Shown one piece after another: positions 1 through 9,600 of a DNA stretch of 32,807 nucleotides. The DNA comes from Nocardioides sp. (GTDB lineage Bacteria > Actinomycetota > Actinomycetes > Propionibacteriales > Nocardioidaceae). The stretch is from assembly GCA_025965275.1 (NCBI GenBank), contig JAOPXG010000075.1:1-32807 (forward strand), read 5' to 3'. The notes under the pieces are model-generated. The model had not been told where the DNA came from. It searched no databases and worked only from the letters and a program-made list of their open reading frames with translations. Position 1 is the stretch's first letter. Each line of letters opens with the position of its first letter. Both the position numbers and the translations under genes were made by a program.

Positions 1-112
1 GGTCGGTGGTGCCGGGGTCGGTGGTGCCGGGGTCGGTGGTGCCGGGGTCGGTCGTGCCGGGGTCGGTCGTGCCGGGGTCGGTGGTGCCGGGGTCGGTGGT
101 GCCCGGGTCGGT
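1..112 (-). repeat. 15-bp tandem repeat coding for TTDPG
   Basis: At least seven contiguous copies of a 15-bp unit (GGTCGGTGGTGCCGG on the plus strand) run from the window edge to about base 112. They differ only at a few third-codon positions, such as GTGG versus GTCG. On the minus strand each unit encodes five residues, so gain or loss of units keeps the frame and only changes the length of the stalk. The array continues beyond the window, so the full copy number is unknown. Confidence 0.9.
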
Positions 113-580
113 CGTGGCGCACGGGCCGACCCAGAAGGTCTTCGACTTCGTGTCGTTGCCCTTCGATCCCGTGGTGCTGGTCATGACGTTGACGTGGTAG
201 CCCTGGTTCTTCTGGGACTCGCCGTCGAAGCTCAGGGTGTAGATCTCGCGGCCGTCGAGGTCGGAGTTGCCCTTCGCCGCGTCGTCCTCCAGCGTCACCG
301 TCGTGGCCCCGGAGACGACCGTCAGAGCGGCGTCCTTCGTCGGCGCGATGCTCTCGAACTCGACGGTCGAGACGGCCTTCGCGTCGAAGTTGTACCACTC
401 CAGAGCGAACGTGCAGGCGACGTGCGGGTCGTTGCTCTCGGTGCCGACGTCATTGACCTCGGCGACCTTGATGGTCCCGTTGTTGCCGGGAGCAGCAGAC
501 ACCGGTCCGGCCACGGCGAGCATCGGGAGGGCGACCGCGGCGGCGACGAGGGCTGCGGCGGAAACGAGTCGAGCTCGCAC
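1..580 (-). CDS. Secreted protein with PGTTD-repeat tail (3' end outside window)
   Basis: The reading frame starts at a GTG (580) placed 7 nt after a GAGGAG ribosome binding site and stays open to base 1, so about 193 residues are visible and the C-terminus is missing. Residues 1-30 form a signal peptide (basic start, long Ala/Val/Leu core, Ala-X-Ala end near VSAAPG). Residues 31-155 are a compact, probably beta-rich domain with two cysteines (in HVACTF and VGPCATT). From about residue 155 the chain becomes a Thr-Thr-Asp-Pro-Gly pentapeptide repeat. Such Pro/Thr stalks usually span the cell wall, and related actinobacterial proteins end in an LPXTG sorting signal, but that part would lie outside the window. 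I recognise the architecture but no function. It lies 146 bp downstream of the trypsin-like protease gene on the same strand. Confidence 0.75.
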   Translation of the reverse strand, partial: MRARLVSAAALVAAAVALPMLAVAGPVSAAPGNNGTIKVAEVNDVGTESNDPHVACTFALEWYNFDAKAVSTVEFESIAPTKDAALTVVSGATTVTLEDDAAKGNSDLDGREIYTLSFDGESQKNQGYHVNVMTSTTGSKGNDTKSKTFWVGPCATTDPGTTDPGTTDPGTTDPGTTDPGTTDPGTTDPGTTD

Positions 581-726
581 GGGGGTTCTCCTCAAGAGGG
601 ATGAGCGGGTGTGAGGAGAGTGGCACGGGAAGTCGCGATCTCACCGCGCCGTGGAGGAACCGTGGGTAGGGCGTGGCCGAACCTTGCGGTTTCCTTGAGA
701 AATCGTCCGAAAAACGGTGCGGACGC

Positions 727-1605
727 TCATGGCACGGCCGTGAAGGGCTCGGTGCCCTTCGTCATGAGCAGCCCCGCGATGCCGGAGTGCTGCTGCGCGA
801 AGCGCAGCTCCTTGGCGAGGTCGCCGATGTTGTTGGAGGCCGGCAGCGGCGCGAGCCCGAGCGTCGAGAGGACGCCGATGGCCTTGCCGTCGGCGGTCAT
901 GAAGCCGGAGCCGGAGTCGCCGGGGATGCCGGGCGAGGCGGTGTAGAGCGGGTGCGACCAGCCGTGGTCGGCCGCGTCGTCGCCGAGGCTGGTGCCGGTG
1001 TGCGGGGACAGCTCCTGGAGGCCGCCGCGGATGCTGGAGTTGCCGTACGTGTAGACCTCGTCGCCGGCGGCGGTGCCGTCGGTGTCGATGCCGGTCGGCC
1101 CGCCCCAGAAGGGCACGGACGGGTTGATCTTGCGCACGTCCTTGGCGGCGACGCGGACCAGGGCCAGGTCGTTGTAGGCACAGGCGTTGGCGCCGGTCGT
1201 GCCGAGCTCCTTCATGGTCGCCCACGACGAGTAGGCGAGCCTGCCGATCGCGAGCCTGGTGCCTCCGTCGACGAGGCTGCCGCCCTCGGTGAAGACCACC
1301 TTGGTCCCGAGCGGGAGCGACCTCGTCGAGCAGCCGTCGGTGTCGGTGGCCTCACCGGTGCCGGCGCAGTGGGCGGCGTAGCCGACGTACACGTGTCCGG
1401 TCCGGTCGGTGTAGACGAAGTTCGCGGTGCACTGGGCGCCCTTCGTGTACATCATCGTGCCGGGGTGCACGGTCGCCTTCGCGGCCGACGCCCAGTGGTC
1501 GACCCGGTGCGGCTTGGCTGCGTCGGCCGGCGCCGGACCGGGCAGCGCGAGCGCGGCGGCCAGGGCGAGGCCCAGGGTGGCGGATACGAACCTGCGAACG
1601 GACAT
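727..1605 (-). CDS. Secreted trypsin-like serine protease (S1 fold)
   Basis: This is a 292-residue protein with a signal peptide at residues 1-29 (SVRRF start, Ala/Leu core, ADAA end). The catalytic triad is visible: His79 in GYAAHC, Asp146 in NDLALV and Ser231 in GDSGSG. Cysteines near 59/80 and 92/142 are placed for disulfides. The protein is therefore expected to be an exported chymotrypsin-fold endopeptidase; its substrate is unknown. There is no PDZ domain or membrane anchor. The ATG at 1605 follows a GAGGGAG ribosome binding site. It lies between the PPOX-fold gene and the PGTTD-tail protein on the same strand, with gaps of 72 and 146 bp, so it is probably its own unit. Some actinobacterial family members may be inactive, but here all three catalytic residues are present. 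Confidence 0.88.
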   Translation of the reverse strand: MSVRRFVSATLGLALAAALALPGPAPADAAKPHRVDHWASAAKATVHPGTMMYTKGAQCTANFVYTDRTGHVYVGYAAHCAGTGEATDTDGCSTRSLPLGTKVVFTEGGSLVDGGTRLAIGRLAYSSWATMKELGTTGANACAYNDLALVRVAAKDVRKINPSVPFWGGPTGIDTDGTAAGDEVYTYGNSSIRGGLQELSPHTGTSLGDDAADHGWSHPLYTASPGIPGDSGSGFMTADGKAIGVLSTLGLAPLPASNNIGDLAKELRFAQQHSGIAGLLMTKGTEPFTAVP

Positions 1606-1677
1606 GGTGCTCCCTCATCGGTGGATATCCCCCACCAGGCGAACGAGCGCGGACGACCCCGGGTTATGGCGTCCGGG

Positions 1678-2097
1678 TCAGCGGAGCATGCCGTAGGCGT
1701 GCGTCGGGGTGATCCGGACGACCACGCGGCGGTCCTTCACCATCGAGGCGCGGTAGTCGTCCCAGTCGTCGTGCTCGCCCGACAGCGAGCGGTAGAGCTC
1801 GACCAGCTCGTCGACGGCCGCGTCGTGCGGGTCGGCAGCGACGTCCGACAGCGTCACGTCACCCTCGATCACGGCGTACGACCAGAAGTCGTCACCGTTC
1901 ACGTGCACCGCGGCCCACGGCGTACGCCGGAGGTTGGCGTACTTCGCGCGGTCGGCGGTGGTCGAGACCCGCAGCACGCCGGCGTCGTCCACGGTGTGCA
2001 GCACGTTCGACAGCTGCGGTCGCCCGTCCTTCTTGATGGTGGTGAGTACGCCGTGCCGGTTGGCGCGCGCCGCGGCGACGGCCTCGTCGATGTCCAT
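1678..2097 (-). CDS. PPOX-class, probably F420-dependent, flavin-fold protein
   Basis: This is a 139-residue protein of the pyridoxamine-phosphate-oxidase-like split-barrel family that includes F420H2-dependent reductases of actinobacteria (TIGR03618-like). Family signs are the N-terminal AAARANRHGVLTTIKKDGRP segment followed by SNVLHTVDD, the RVSTTADRAKYANLRRTP cofactor strand and a tryptophan-rich WDDYR segment. I chose the ATG at 2097 (MDIDEAV) rather than an upstream in-frame start because family members begin there and the longer form would overlap the preceding gene. Its start is 22 bp after the stop of the FAD-Rieske oxidoreductase, so the two are probably co-transcribed. Cofactor choice (F420, FMN or heme) cannot be settled by eye. 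Confidence 0.8.
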   Translation of the reverse strand: MDIDEAVAAARANRHGVLTTIKKDGRPQLSNVLHTVDDAGVLRVSTTADRAKYANLRRTPWAAVHVNGDDFWSYAVIEGDVTLSDVAADPHDAAVDELVELYRSLSGEHDDWDDYRASMVKDRRVVVRITPTHAYGMLR

Positions 2098-2119
2098 GGA
2101 CCCAGCATGCACCCGGACG

Positions 2120-3622
2120 TCACGTCGTCGGGAGTCGCCGCAGGCCACAGGTCGCGGGGCCCTCCAGGACGTCGCCCTCGGGTCCGAACCGGGATCCGTG
2201 CAGGGGGCAGTCCCAGCTCTTCTCGGCGTCGTTCCAGCGCACGACGCCGCCCAGGTGGGTGCACGCGGCCGAGACCCGGCGTTCGACGCCGGCCACCCGC
2301 GACGTCGCGGTGGGCAGTCCGACGTGGTCGAGGCGCACCGTGCCCTCGCCCTCGGCGGGCGGGGCTCCGGCGCCGGGACGCAGGAGCGGCCGGATCCAGC
2401 CGGTGGTCATCTCGATGCCGACCTCGGCGTTGACCCGAATGCCGTCGGGCAGGCCGCTGAGCTCACGGCTGCTCCAGGGTTCGAAGGCCGCCGCCCACTC
2501 CTGGTGCCCGCCGAGGATCCGCCCCGCCAGGGCGAGTGCGGCGGCGACCCCGTTGGTCATGCCCCACTTGGAGTAGCCGCCGGCCACCAGCAGGTCGTCG
2601 GTCCCGGGCAGGATCGGACCGACGTAGGGGATCCCGTGGTGCGGCACGTAGTCCTGGGCCGACCAGGCATGCGTCTCCTGCGCGGCGGGGAAGTGGCGCA
2701 GGGTCCAGGAGCGGAGGTCGTCGATCCGGTCCTGCTCGGAGACCGAGGCCCCCGGCTTGTGGCCGTTGCCGCCGATGAGCAGCAGGCTGCCGCCGTCGTC
2801 GGGCGCGTCACGCAGGGAGCGGCTCGGGGAGTCCGCGGACAGGTACATCCCGTCGACGGCCTGGGTCGGCGTCCGGAAGGCGAGCCCGTAGGACCGCGCG
2901 GGCTTCGCGCGGGCGAAGAAGCCGCCGCGGTCGAGGATCGGCATGTTGGTGGCGACCACCACGGTGGCGGCCGACGCGTGGCCGGCCTCGGTCTCGACGT
3001 GCACCGGCCGGTGTCCGTGGATCCGCCGGGCCCGTGCGCCCTCGACGATGGCGGCCCCGTGCGTCGTCGCGTCGGCGGCGAGCGCGTCGAGCAGCTCCAT
3101 CGGGTCGACCTGGCGCTGGTCGGGCATCAGCACGGCGCCGCTGATCGGGTACGGCAACGGCGCCTCGTCCACCCAGGTGGCCGACTCCAGGCCGGCACGG
3201 TGCAGGGCGTCGAGCTCGGAACGGATCGACCGGACGCCGGAGGCGGAGGTCGCGTAGACGTACGCCGGACGGCGCTGGAGGCCGACGCGGTGGTGGTCGC
3301 AGAACTGCGTGACCCACTCCATCGCCTCCGTGTTGGCGTCGGCGTACTGGCGCAGCACCGAGGCCGGGTGGCGGTGCGAGATCCGCGAGTACTGGGTGCC
3401 CTGGAGCAGGCTCACCTTCGCGGTGCTGCCGCCGGTGGTGCCGGAGCCCACCCGGCGCGCCTCGACCACCAGGACGGACCTCCCGGCCCGGGAGAGCAGC
3501 GCCGCGGTCGTGAGGCCGGTGATGCCGGCGCCGACGACGATCACGTCCCACTGGCCGGACACCGCGGGTTCGGCGGGGTCCGGTCGGGGGTTGCGGTCCC
3601 GCCAGACGGAGGTGAGCGCCAT
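2120..3622 (-). CDS. FAD-dependent oxidoreductase with C-terminal Rieske domain
   Basis: This is a 500-residue fusion. The N-terminal part is a DAO-type FAD oxidoreductase with a dinucleotide-binding motif at residues 26-54 (VVGAGITGL, ending at Glu54) and a second FAD contact region near LLVAGGYSKWGMTNG. The last 50 residues are a small Rieske [2Fe-2S] domain with ligands Cys454-X-His456 and Cys472-X2-His475. Such proteins are thought to pass electrons between the iron-sulfur centre and the flavin; the substrate is not known. I used the ATG at 3622 (MALTSVW) because the YihY gene stops at 3624, so the two genes almost touch and are likely translationally coupled. The PPOX-fold gene follows after 22 bp. 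The final residues LRRLPTT suggest a complete C-terminus. There is no signal peptide. Confidence 0.87.
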   Translation of the reverse strand: MALTSVWRDRNPRPDPAEPAVSGQWDVIVVGAGITGLTTAALLSRAGRSVLVVEARRVGSGTTGGSTAKVSLLQGTQYSRISHRHPASVLRQYADANTEAMEWVTQFCDHHRVGLQRRPAYVYATSASGVRSIRSELDALHRAGLESATWVDEAPLPYPISGAVLMPDQRQVDPMELLDALAADATTHGAAIVEGARARRIHGHRPVHVETEAGHASAATVVVATNMPILDRGGFFARAKPARSYGLAFRTPTQAVDGMYLSADSPSRSLRDAPDDGGSLLLIGGNGHKPGASVSEQDRIDDLRSWTLRHFPAAQETHAWSAQDYVPHHGIPYVGPILPGTDDLLVAGGYSKWGMTNGVAAALALAGRILGGHQEWAAAFEPWSSRELSGLPDGIRVNAEVGIEMTTGWIRPLLRPGAGAPPAEGEGTVRLDHVGLPTATSRVAGVERRVSAACTHLGGVVRWNDAEKSWDCPLHGSRFGPEGDVLEGPATCGLRRLPTT

Positions 3623-3623
3623 G

Positions 3624-4685
3624 TCAGTCCTTCTCGCGGTCGTGGTGCCGGGTCCGGCGGCCGAGCCGGATCGCCCGGCCCCGTCGTTCGTCGTCCTCGT
3701 CCTTGGCCCGCGCCTTGTCGATGCCGTGGGTGTCACGAGGAGGCAGCTGGATGGACCGCTCGGCCGGCATCCCGGACTCCAGCTCGCGGCCGCGCTCCAG
3801 CTCGGCGTCGAGCTCTGCGCCGAAGAGCAGGGCGAGGTTGGTCAGCCACAGCCACAGCAGGAAGGCGATCACGCCGCCGAGGGCGCCGTACGTCTTGTCG
3901 TAGGAGGAGAAGTTCGCGACGTAGTAGCCGAAGGCCGCGGACACCACGACCCAGGTGAGGATCGCGAGCACGGCACCGATGCTGACCCACCGGAACTTCG
4001 GCTGCTTCACGTTGGGCGTCGCGTAGTAGAGCAGTGCGACGATCAGGACGACGACCAGCAGGATCACCGGCCACTTGGCGATGTCCCACACGAGACGCAG
4101 GGTCGAGCCGACCCCGAGGGCGCTGCCGACCGAGTCGGTGACCGGTCCGGTCACGACGAGGGCGAGCAGCACGGCGGCCGCGAGCACGACCAGGACGAGC
4201 GTCAGCAGCAGCATCACGGGCCGGAGCTTCCAGACCGGCCGGCCCTCCTGGATCTCGTAGACCCGGTTCATCGCCCGGCCGAAGGCGCCGACGTAGCCGC
4301 TCGCCGACCAGAGCGCGCCGAGAAGGCCGACCACGAACGCGAGCCCCGCCCCCTGGGACTGGCTGATCTCGAGCAGGGGATCGCGGACGCTCTCGACCAT
4401 CGACGCCCCGCCGAGGTCGCCGACGATGTCGAGCAGCGTGTTCACGCTGTCCGTCCCCTTGCCGACCAGGCCGAGGAGCGAGGTCAGCGCGATCGCGGCC
4501 GGGAAGACCGCGAGGACCGCGTAGTAGGTGAGCGCCGCGGCCAGGTCGGTGCACTGGTCGCCGGAGAACTCGCGGACGGTCTTGCGCAGCACGTAGAGCC
4601 ACGACCGTCTCGACAGGTCGGTCGGCGAGTCCACCTTGCCGGCGTCGGGGTCCTGGTCGGCGCGCGTCTCCGTCTGCTGGGCCAT
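3624..4685 (-). CDS. YihY/BrkB-family inner membrane protein
   Basis: This is a 353-residue integral membrane protein of the YihY/virulence factor BrkB family. A cytoplasmic N-terminal tail is followed by the family hallmark AALTYYAVLAVFPA and about six hydrophobic helices, then GALGGVIAFLLWLWLTNLALLFGAELDAE, which is typical of the last helix. The C-terminal 50 residues are charged and hydrophilic. The biochemical role of the family is unsettled; the old annotation as ribonuclease BN is not supported. The start at 4685 has a close GGAG; a second ATG at 4718 would add 11 residues and is possible. The gene follows the LuxR-type regulator by 53 bp and its stop almost touches the start of the FAD-Rieske gene, so regulator, membrane protein, oxidoreductase and PPOX protein may form one operon. 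Confidence 0.85.
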   Translation of the reverse strand: MAQQTETRADQDPDAGKVDSPTDLSRRSWLYVLRKTVREFSGDQCTDLAAALTYYAVLAVFPAAIALTSLLGLVGKGTDSVNTLLDIVGDLGGASMVESVRDPLLEISQSQGAGLAFVVGLLGALWSASGYVGAFGRAMNRVYEIQEGRPVWKLRPVMLLLTLVLVVLAAAVLLALVVTGPVTDSVGSALGVGSTLRLVWDIAKWPVILLVVVLIVALLYYATPNVKQPKFRWVSIGAVLAILTWVVVSAAFGYYVANFSSYDKTYGALGGVIAFLLWLWLTNLALLFGAELDAELERGRELESGMPAERSIQLPPRDTHGIDKARAKDEDDERRGRAIRLGRRTRHHDREKD

Positions 4686-4738
4686 GGCTCCGCGGTGCCC
4701 GACCGGGCTGCGAGCCATGCCCGGCTGGGGGATCCGTC

Positions 4739-5317
4739 TCAGGCCCCGGGTGGTGCGAAACCGTGGAGCAGGCACCACGCGACGGCCTGCGTCCGCGACC
4801 GGACGCCGATCTTCGCGTACGCCGACCGGATGTAGCTCTTGACCGAGTTGATCGAGAGGAAGAGGCGTACGGCGATCTCGTTGTTGCTCAGCCCCTGGGT
4901 CACCAGGGACAGCACCTCGACCTCGCGGTCGGTCAGCCCCATGTCGCGGCCGAGCGGGTCCTCGGGTCCCGGCAGCGGTGCGCCCCAGGCGGCCGCCTCG
5001 ACCGCGTCGATCAGCTCGTCGGACCGGGCGCTCATCGACACCCAGCCGTGCGCGCCCCGGGCCAGCGCCCGTGCGCGCAGGTCGGGCCGGAGGTCGCGGC
5101 TGATCGCCACCACGACGCCGGTGTCGCGGCCGAGGAGCTCGTCGAGGTCGGTCCCGTCGCTCCGGTGCAGCCCCAGGACGTCGTAGAGCACGACGTCGGC
5201 GTCGTGGGCGTCGACGATCACGGAGCGCCCGGGATGCTCGGCGAGCATGGCGACCAGGCCCTTGCCGAGCACCTCCTGGTGGCTCACGATCCCGACGCTC
5301 GGGGGCGGCTGGTGCAC
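4739..5317 (-). CDS. Atypical LuxR/NarL-type regulator with degenerate receiver
   Basis: This is a 192-residue protein with a receiver-like N-terminal domain (1-115) and a LuxR-type helix-turn-helix (about 126-180, GLTDREVEVLSLVTQGLSNN then SINSVKSYIRSAYAKIG). In the receiver the usual acidic pair after strand 1 is replaced by Ser-His (VSHQE). The conserved lysine is absent (WVSMSARS), although an Asp (Asp46 in VLYDVLG) sits at the phospho-acceptor place. It is therefore unlikely to be a normal phosphorylation switch; a ligand or protein contact may control it. No histidine kinase is adjacent. It heads the likely operon with YihY, the FAD-Rieske protein and the PPOX protein. A close paralogue lies at 27921-28586. 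Confidence 0.85.
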   Translation of the reverse strand: MHQPPPSVGIVSHQEVLGKGLVAMLAEHPGRSVIVDAHDADVVLYDVLGLHRSDGTDLDELLGRDTGVVVAISRDLRPDLRARALARGAHGWVSMSARSDELIDAVEAAAWGAPLPGPEDPLGRDMGLTDREVEVLSLVTQGLSNNEIAVRLFLSINSVKSYIRSAYAKIGVRSRTQAVAWCLLHGFAPPGA

Positions 5318-5361
5318 AGATCAATCGTGGCGACGCGCCAATGCCGCGACCAACTCTGACG

Positions 5362-6678
5362 TTACGCCCGAAGGGGTGATTTTCTCCGGGCGCCCGGAGT
5401 CGTCAGGAGCTCGTCGACGACGAGGGCCGCGACCGCGGCGACGATGATGACCGGCATCTGGTTGGTCGCCGCGTTGCCGAGGAGCAGCACGACGAGCAGG
5501 ATGCTGGTGATCGGCAGCCGGGTCACGGCGACGCCGGCGGCCATGCCGATCGCCAGCCCCGGCACGTGGTCGAGCCCGGGCAACCACGAGCCGGCGAGCA
5601 CGCCGAAGCCCGCCCCGAGCAGGATCGCCGGGAACACCTGACCGCCGCGGAAGACCCCCAGGCAGAGGGCATAGGCCAGGCCCTTGAACACGAGCATCGC
5701 GATGAGCGCCCCGGTCGACCAGTCGTCCGGGTGGACGGCGAGGACGGCGAGGGTCTGCTGCCCGGACAGCGCCACCTCGGCGGGCGAGTGGTCGGTCAGC
5801 AGCGCGTAGGCGGCCGCGCTGCTGCCGGCGACCAGGCCGGCGGCGACGGTCACGAGCAGGGTGCGCGAGGCCGCGGCCTCCGCCACCCGGCGTGCCACCG
5901 CGAGGATGCCCCAGGTGGCGACGGACACGACGGCGGCCACCGGGATCGCCCACACGAGGTCCGGCAGCTCGAGCCGGGAGGGTGCGAGGTCCGGGATCGA
6001 GAGCGCGCCGATCCCGAAGCCGGTCCAGCGGCCGAGCCCCGTGAACACGATCGCGCCCACCCCGCTCGACACCAGGCACGGGAGGATCATCAGCATCGTC
6101 TGGCGCCGCGCGAGGCCGCCGATCTCCAGGAACATGACGGCCGCGATCAGCGGGTTGCCGAAGATCGCGGAGAGCGCCGCGGCCGACCCGCTGGCCCCGA
6201 TGGCGGCGTTCGTCGCGGCGTCGTCCGCTGCCTTCGCCCGCCGGGCCGCGAGCAGGGCGAGACCGCTGCCGATCGCGATCAGCGGCGCCTCGGGGCCCAC
6301 CACGGCGCCGAGCACGAGGCTGGCGCCGGCGGCCAGGACGACGCCGGGCACGTCACGGGGAGCGGTCGGCCCGCCGCCCATGCCGTGCGCGGGCACGTGT
6401 CCGCCGTGCCCGGGGAGCCGCAGCACCACGAGCGCGACGAGCACACCCGCCAGTCCCAGGGCGGCGACCGGCCACCAGGCCGGTGGCACGTCGTACCCCA
6501 CGCTCGCGGGCAGCGAGTGCCAGACCACGTGCTCGAGCTCGTGCACCGCGGCCAGGAACGCGAACGCGACGAGCGACAGCGGGATTCCGAGGAGCGCCGC
6601 CGCGGCCAGGAGCGTGAGGTAGCCGCGGCTGTGGAGCAGCACGCCGAGGTCGTCTCCGGATGGGGAGTCCGTGCTCAT
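5362..6678 (-). CDS. ClC-family chloride channel/transporter
   Basis: This is a 438-residue polytopic membrane protein of the ClC family, near the usual length for bacterial members without CBS domains. Anion-pathway motifs are present in divergent form: GMGGGPTAP near residues 99-107 in place of GSGIP, GPEAP at 128-132 in place of GREGP (the gating glutamate, Glu130, is kept), and GGQVFP near the C-terminal third in place of GGIFxP. The family moves chloride or other anions, either as channels or as Cl-/H+ exchangers; which applies cannot be told here. The ATG at 6678 lies only 20 bp downstream of the stop of the large repeat protein, so read-through transcription is likely. The TAA stop at 5362 is 44 bp before the regulator gene. 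Confidence 0.87.
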   Translation of the reverse strand: MSTDSPSGDDLGVLLHSRGYLTLLAAAALLGIPLSLVAFAFLAAVHELEHVVWHSLPASVGYDVPPAWWPVAALGLAGVLVALVVLRLPGHGGHVPAHGMGGGPTAPRDVPGVVLAAGASLVLGAVVGPEAPLIAIGSGLALLAARRAKAADDAATNAAIGASGSAAALSAIFGNPLIAAVMFLEIGGLARRQTMLMILPCLVSSGVGAIVFTGLGRWTGFGIGALSIPDLAPSRLELPDLVWAIPVAAVVSVATWGILAVARRVAEAAASRTLLVTVAAGLVAGSSAAAYALLTDHSPAEVALSGQQTLAVLAVHPDDWSTGALIAMLVFKGLAYALCLGVFRGGQVFPAILLGAGFGVLAGSWLPGLDHVPGLAIGMAAGVAVTRLPITSILLVVLLLGNAATNQMPVIIVAAVAALVVDELLTTPGARRKSPLRA

Positions 6679-6698
6679 CCCCGGACACTAGGGCAACG

Positions 6699-9600
6699 TC
6701 AGCGTGCCCGGACCTGGAACGGAGCGGTCGTCGCACCGGTGACGTCCTGGGAACCGTCGACCCGGAGCCGGAAGGCGGTCACGCCCTTCTCGGTGATCTT
6801 CGGGAAGACGACACTGGCCGTGCCCCGGGCGGTGACCGGCACCGTCTTGACCCAGCGCCAGCCACCGTCGGCGGTGCGCTGCTCGAGCTCCATCGACTGG
6901 AACCCGAGCTGGGTCACCTCGACCGCGTCCGACCCGGGCGCCTGGCCGACGTCCAACGTCGTCGACCCGGTGCGCCAGCCGGTGACCTGGGTGAGCGCCC
7001 GGGTGTCCTCGGGGGTCGGTGAGCCCGCTCCACCGGCGACCCCGCAGCGGACCGCGCCCTGCCAGTGGTAGTTCGTGCCGGCCACCTGGGTCCAGACCAC
7101 GGTGTACGTCGTCGCGCCGGCCGGCCAGCGCGGGTGGGACAGGTAGGGGAAGCTCGTCGTCCCCGACCAGAAGCCCTCGTTGTTGTGGAAGTTGAGGGTG
7201 ACCTCGCCGACGTCCGTCTGGATCCGGACGTTGATGTCGTTGGCCTGGTCGCCGGGGAGGTCGCGCGGGTAGGTCACCGTGAGCGCGTCGCAGGTCGGGG
7301 CGGGGTAGCGCCAGTCCCAGTTGAACGGCCCACCCGGGTCCTCGGCCGGCGGCGTCTCGAGCGACGGGGTCGGCATGGTCGCGGAGTCCTGGTCGGTGAC
7401 GGTGGAGCCGTTGGCCCGGGCCGACGCGGTCGCGGTGTTGTCGACCGAGCCGTGAGCCACGTCGTCGGCCGTCACCCGGTGCGTGCGCTCGCCGGTGAGC
7501 TGCGGGCAGGTGCTGCTCGCGCCGGGCGCGAGGGTCGGGACGCACGCGGCGCCGTTCAGCCCCAACATCGCGTCGGAGACGGTGACGTCGGTCAGCGGCA
7601 CGTTGCCGTTGTTGGTGACCGTGAACGCGTAGGTCAAGGTCTCGTCGAGCGACCCGAGCACGTCGGGGTCGGCGGAGTCGCTGACGGACTTCGCGAGGGT
7701 GATCGCCGGGTTCGGGACGTCCGTCGGGATCGACGCGGTCCCCTGGGAGCCGACGGCACCCGCGGCCGACGTCGCCGCCGTGCTCGCGGTGTTGTCGACC
7801 GAGCCCTTCGACACCTCGCCCGACGTGGTGACGTGGGTGCGCCCGTCGAGGCAGGTCGCCGAGGCACCGACCGCCAGGGTGGCGGTGCACGCGGCGCCCT
7901 CGAGGCCGAGCATGGTGTCGGTGACCGTGACGTCGCGCAGCGGCAGGTTGCCGTTGTTGGTCACCGTGAAGGCGTACGTCAGCGTCTCGCCGAGCGCGGC
8001 CGTCGTGCCCGCGTCGGAGGAGTCGCGCACCGTCTTCTCGAGCGCGATCGCCGGGAGCGCCGCCTCGGTCGGCAGGGTCGCGGTGTCCCGGGCGGTGACG
8101 GTCCGGTCGGTCGTGGATGCCCCGGTCGCGGTGGCGGTGTTGTCGACCGTGCCGCGGGCGAGGTCGCTCGCGGTGACGGCGTAGGTCCGGCCGGTGCAGG
8201 TGGCCGTCGCGCCGACCGCGAGCGTGGAGACGCACGGGGTGCTCGTCAGGCCGAGCATCGGGTCGTCGAGGGTGATGTTGCGCAGCGGCTGGTTGCCGTT
8301 GTTGGTGACCCGGAACGTGTAGGTGAGGGTCTCGCCGAGCGAGCCGACCGAGTCGGAGTCGGCGGAGTCGGCGACGTCCTTGTCGAGGACCACTGACGGC
8401 GCGGCCGGGGTCTGCACCACGGCACGGTCGTCGTCGGAGACGGCCGGCCCGCGGGCCGGCGTACCGGCGGCGGTCGCGGTGTTCGCGACCGAACCGGCGT
8501 CGATGTCGGCGGCGCCGACGGTGTGGGTGCGGCCCGCGAGACACGTGGTGGTCGCGCCCGGGTCGAGGGTGCTCACGCAGGGCGCGTGGTCGAGGCCGAG
8601 CATCGCGTCGGTGACCGTGACGCCGGTCAGCGGCACGTTGCCGGTGTTGGTGACCGTGAAGCCGTAGGTGAGGTTCTCGCCGAGCGACCCGGTCGAGTCG
8701 GCGTCGTCGGAGTCGGCGACGGACTTGCGCAGCGCGATGCCGGTCAGCGGGGACTCGGTGGCGACGGTGGCGCTGTCGTCGTCGGTCACGCGCGCCCCCG
8801 AGGGAGCGACGGCGGCGCTGGTCGCGGTGTTGACCACCGACCCGGCCTCGATGTCGGCGCCGGTGACGGTGTGCGTCTTGCTGGACGGTGAGCAGGGGGC
8901 GCTGGCGCCGACGGCCAGGGTCGAGGCGCAGGTCGCGCCGCTCACGCCGAGCGACGGGTCGGTGAGGGAGACGTCGCGGAGCGGCACGTTGCCGGTGTTG
9001 GTCACGACGAAGCCGTAGGTCAGCGTCTCGCCCAGCGACCCGACCGCGTCGACGTCGTTGCTGTCGCTGACCGACTTGGCCAGCGAGACGGCGGGTACGG
9101 CGGGCGTCGCGACGGTGGCGCTGTCCTGCGCCGTGACCTTGGTGCCGTTCTTGCTGCTGGCGCCGGCCGCCTTGGCGGTGTTCACCACGGAGCCGGCCGC
9201 GATGTCGGCCGGCGAGACCGTGTGCGACTTCGCCGGGAGCAGCGGACAGGTGGTGCTGGCCTTGGGGGCGAGCTTCGCGGCGCAGTCGTCGGCGGACAGG
9301 CCGAGCAGGGTGTCGGTGATCGTGAGGTTCTTGAGCGCGACGTTGCCGGTGTTGGTGACCTTGAAGGTGTAGCTCAGCTTCTCGCCGAGCGACCCGATGC
9401 CGTCACCGTCGCCCGAGTCCTTGGCCGTCTTCACGAGCGTGATCGACGGGGCGGCCGCCTCGGTGGTGATCCGGGCCGTCTCGGAGGCGCCGACGACGGT
9501 GCCGGCGGGCGAGGTGGCGCTGGTCGACGCCGTGTTGACGACGGTGCCGTCCTCGACGTCGTCGGAGGTGGTCGAGTAGGTGCTCGTCGGGCAGGTCGCG

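Noticed and set aside
6..200. Plus-strand frame with a VVPGS repeat
   Set aside because: It is the antisense reading of the 15-bp repeat; the minus-strand frame has a signal peptide and a ribosome binding site.
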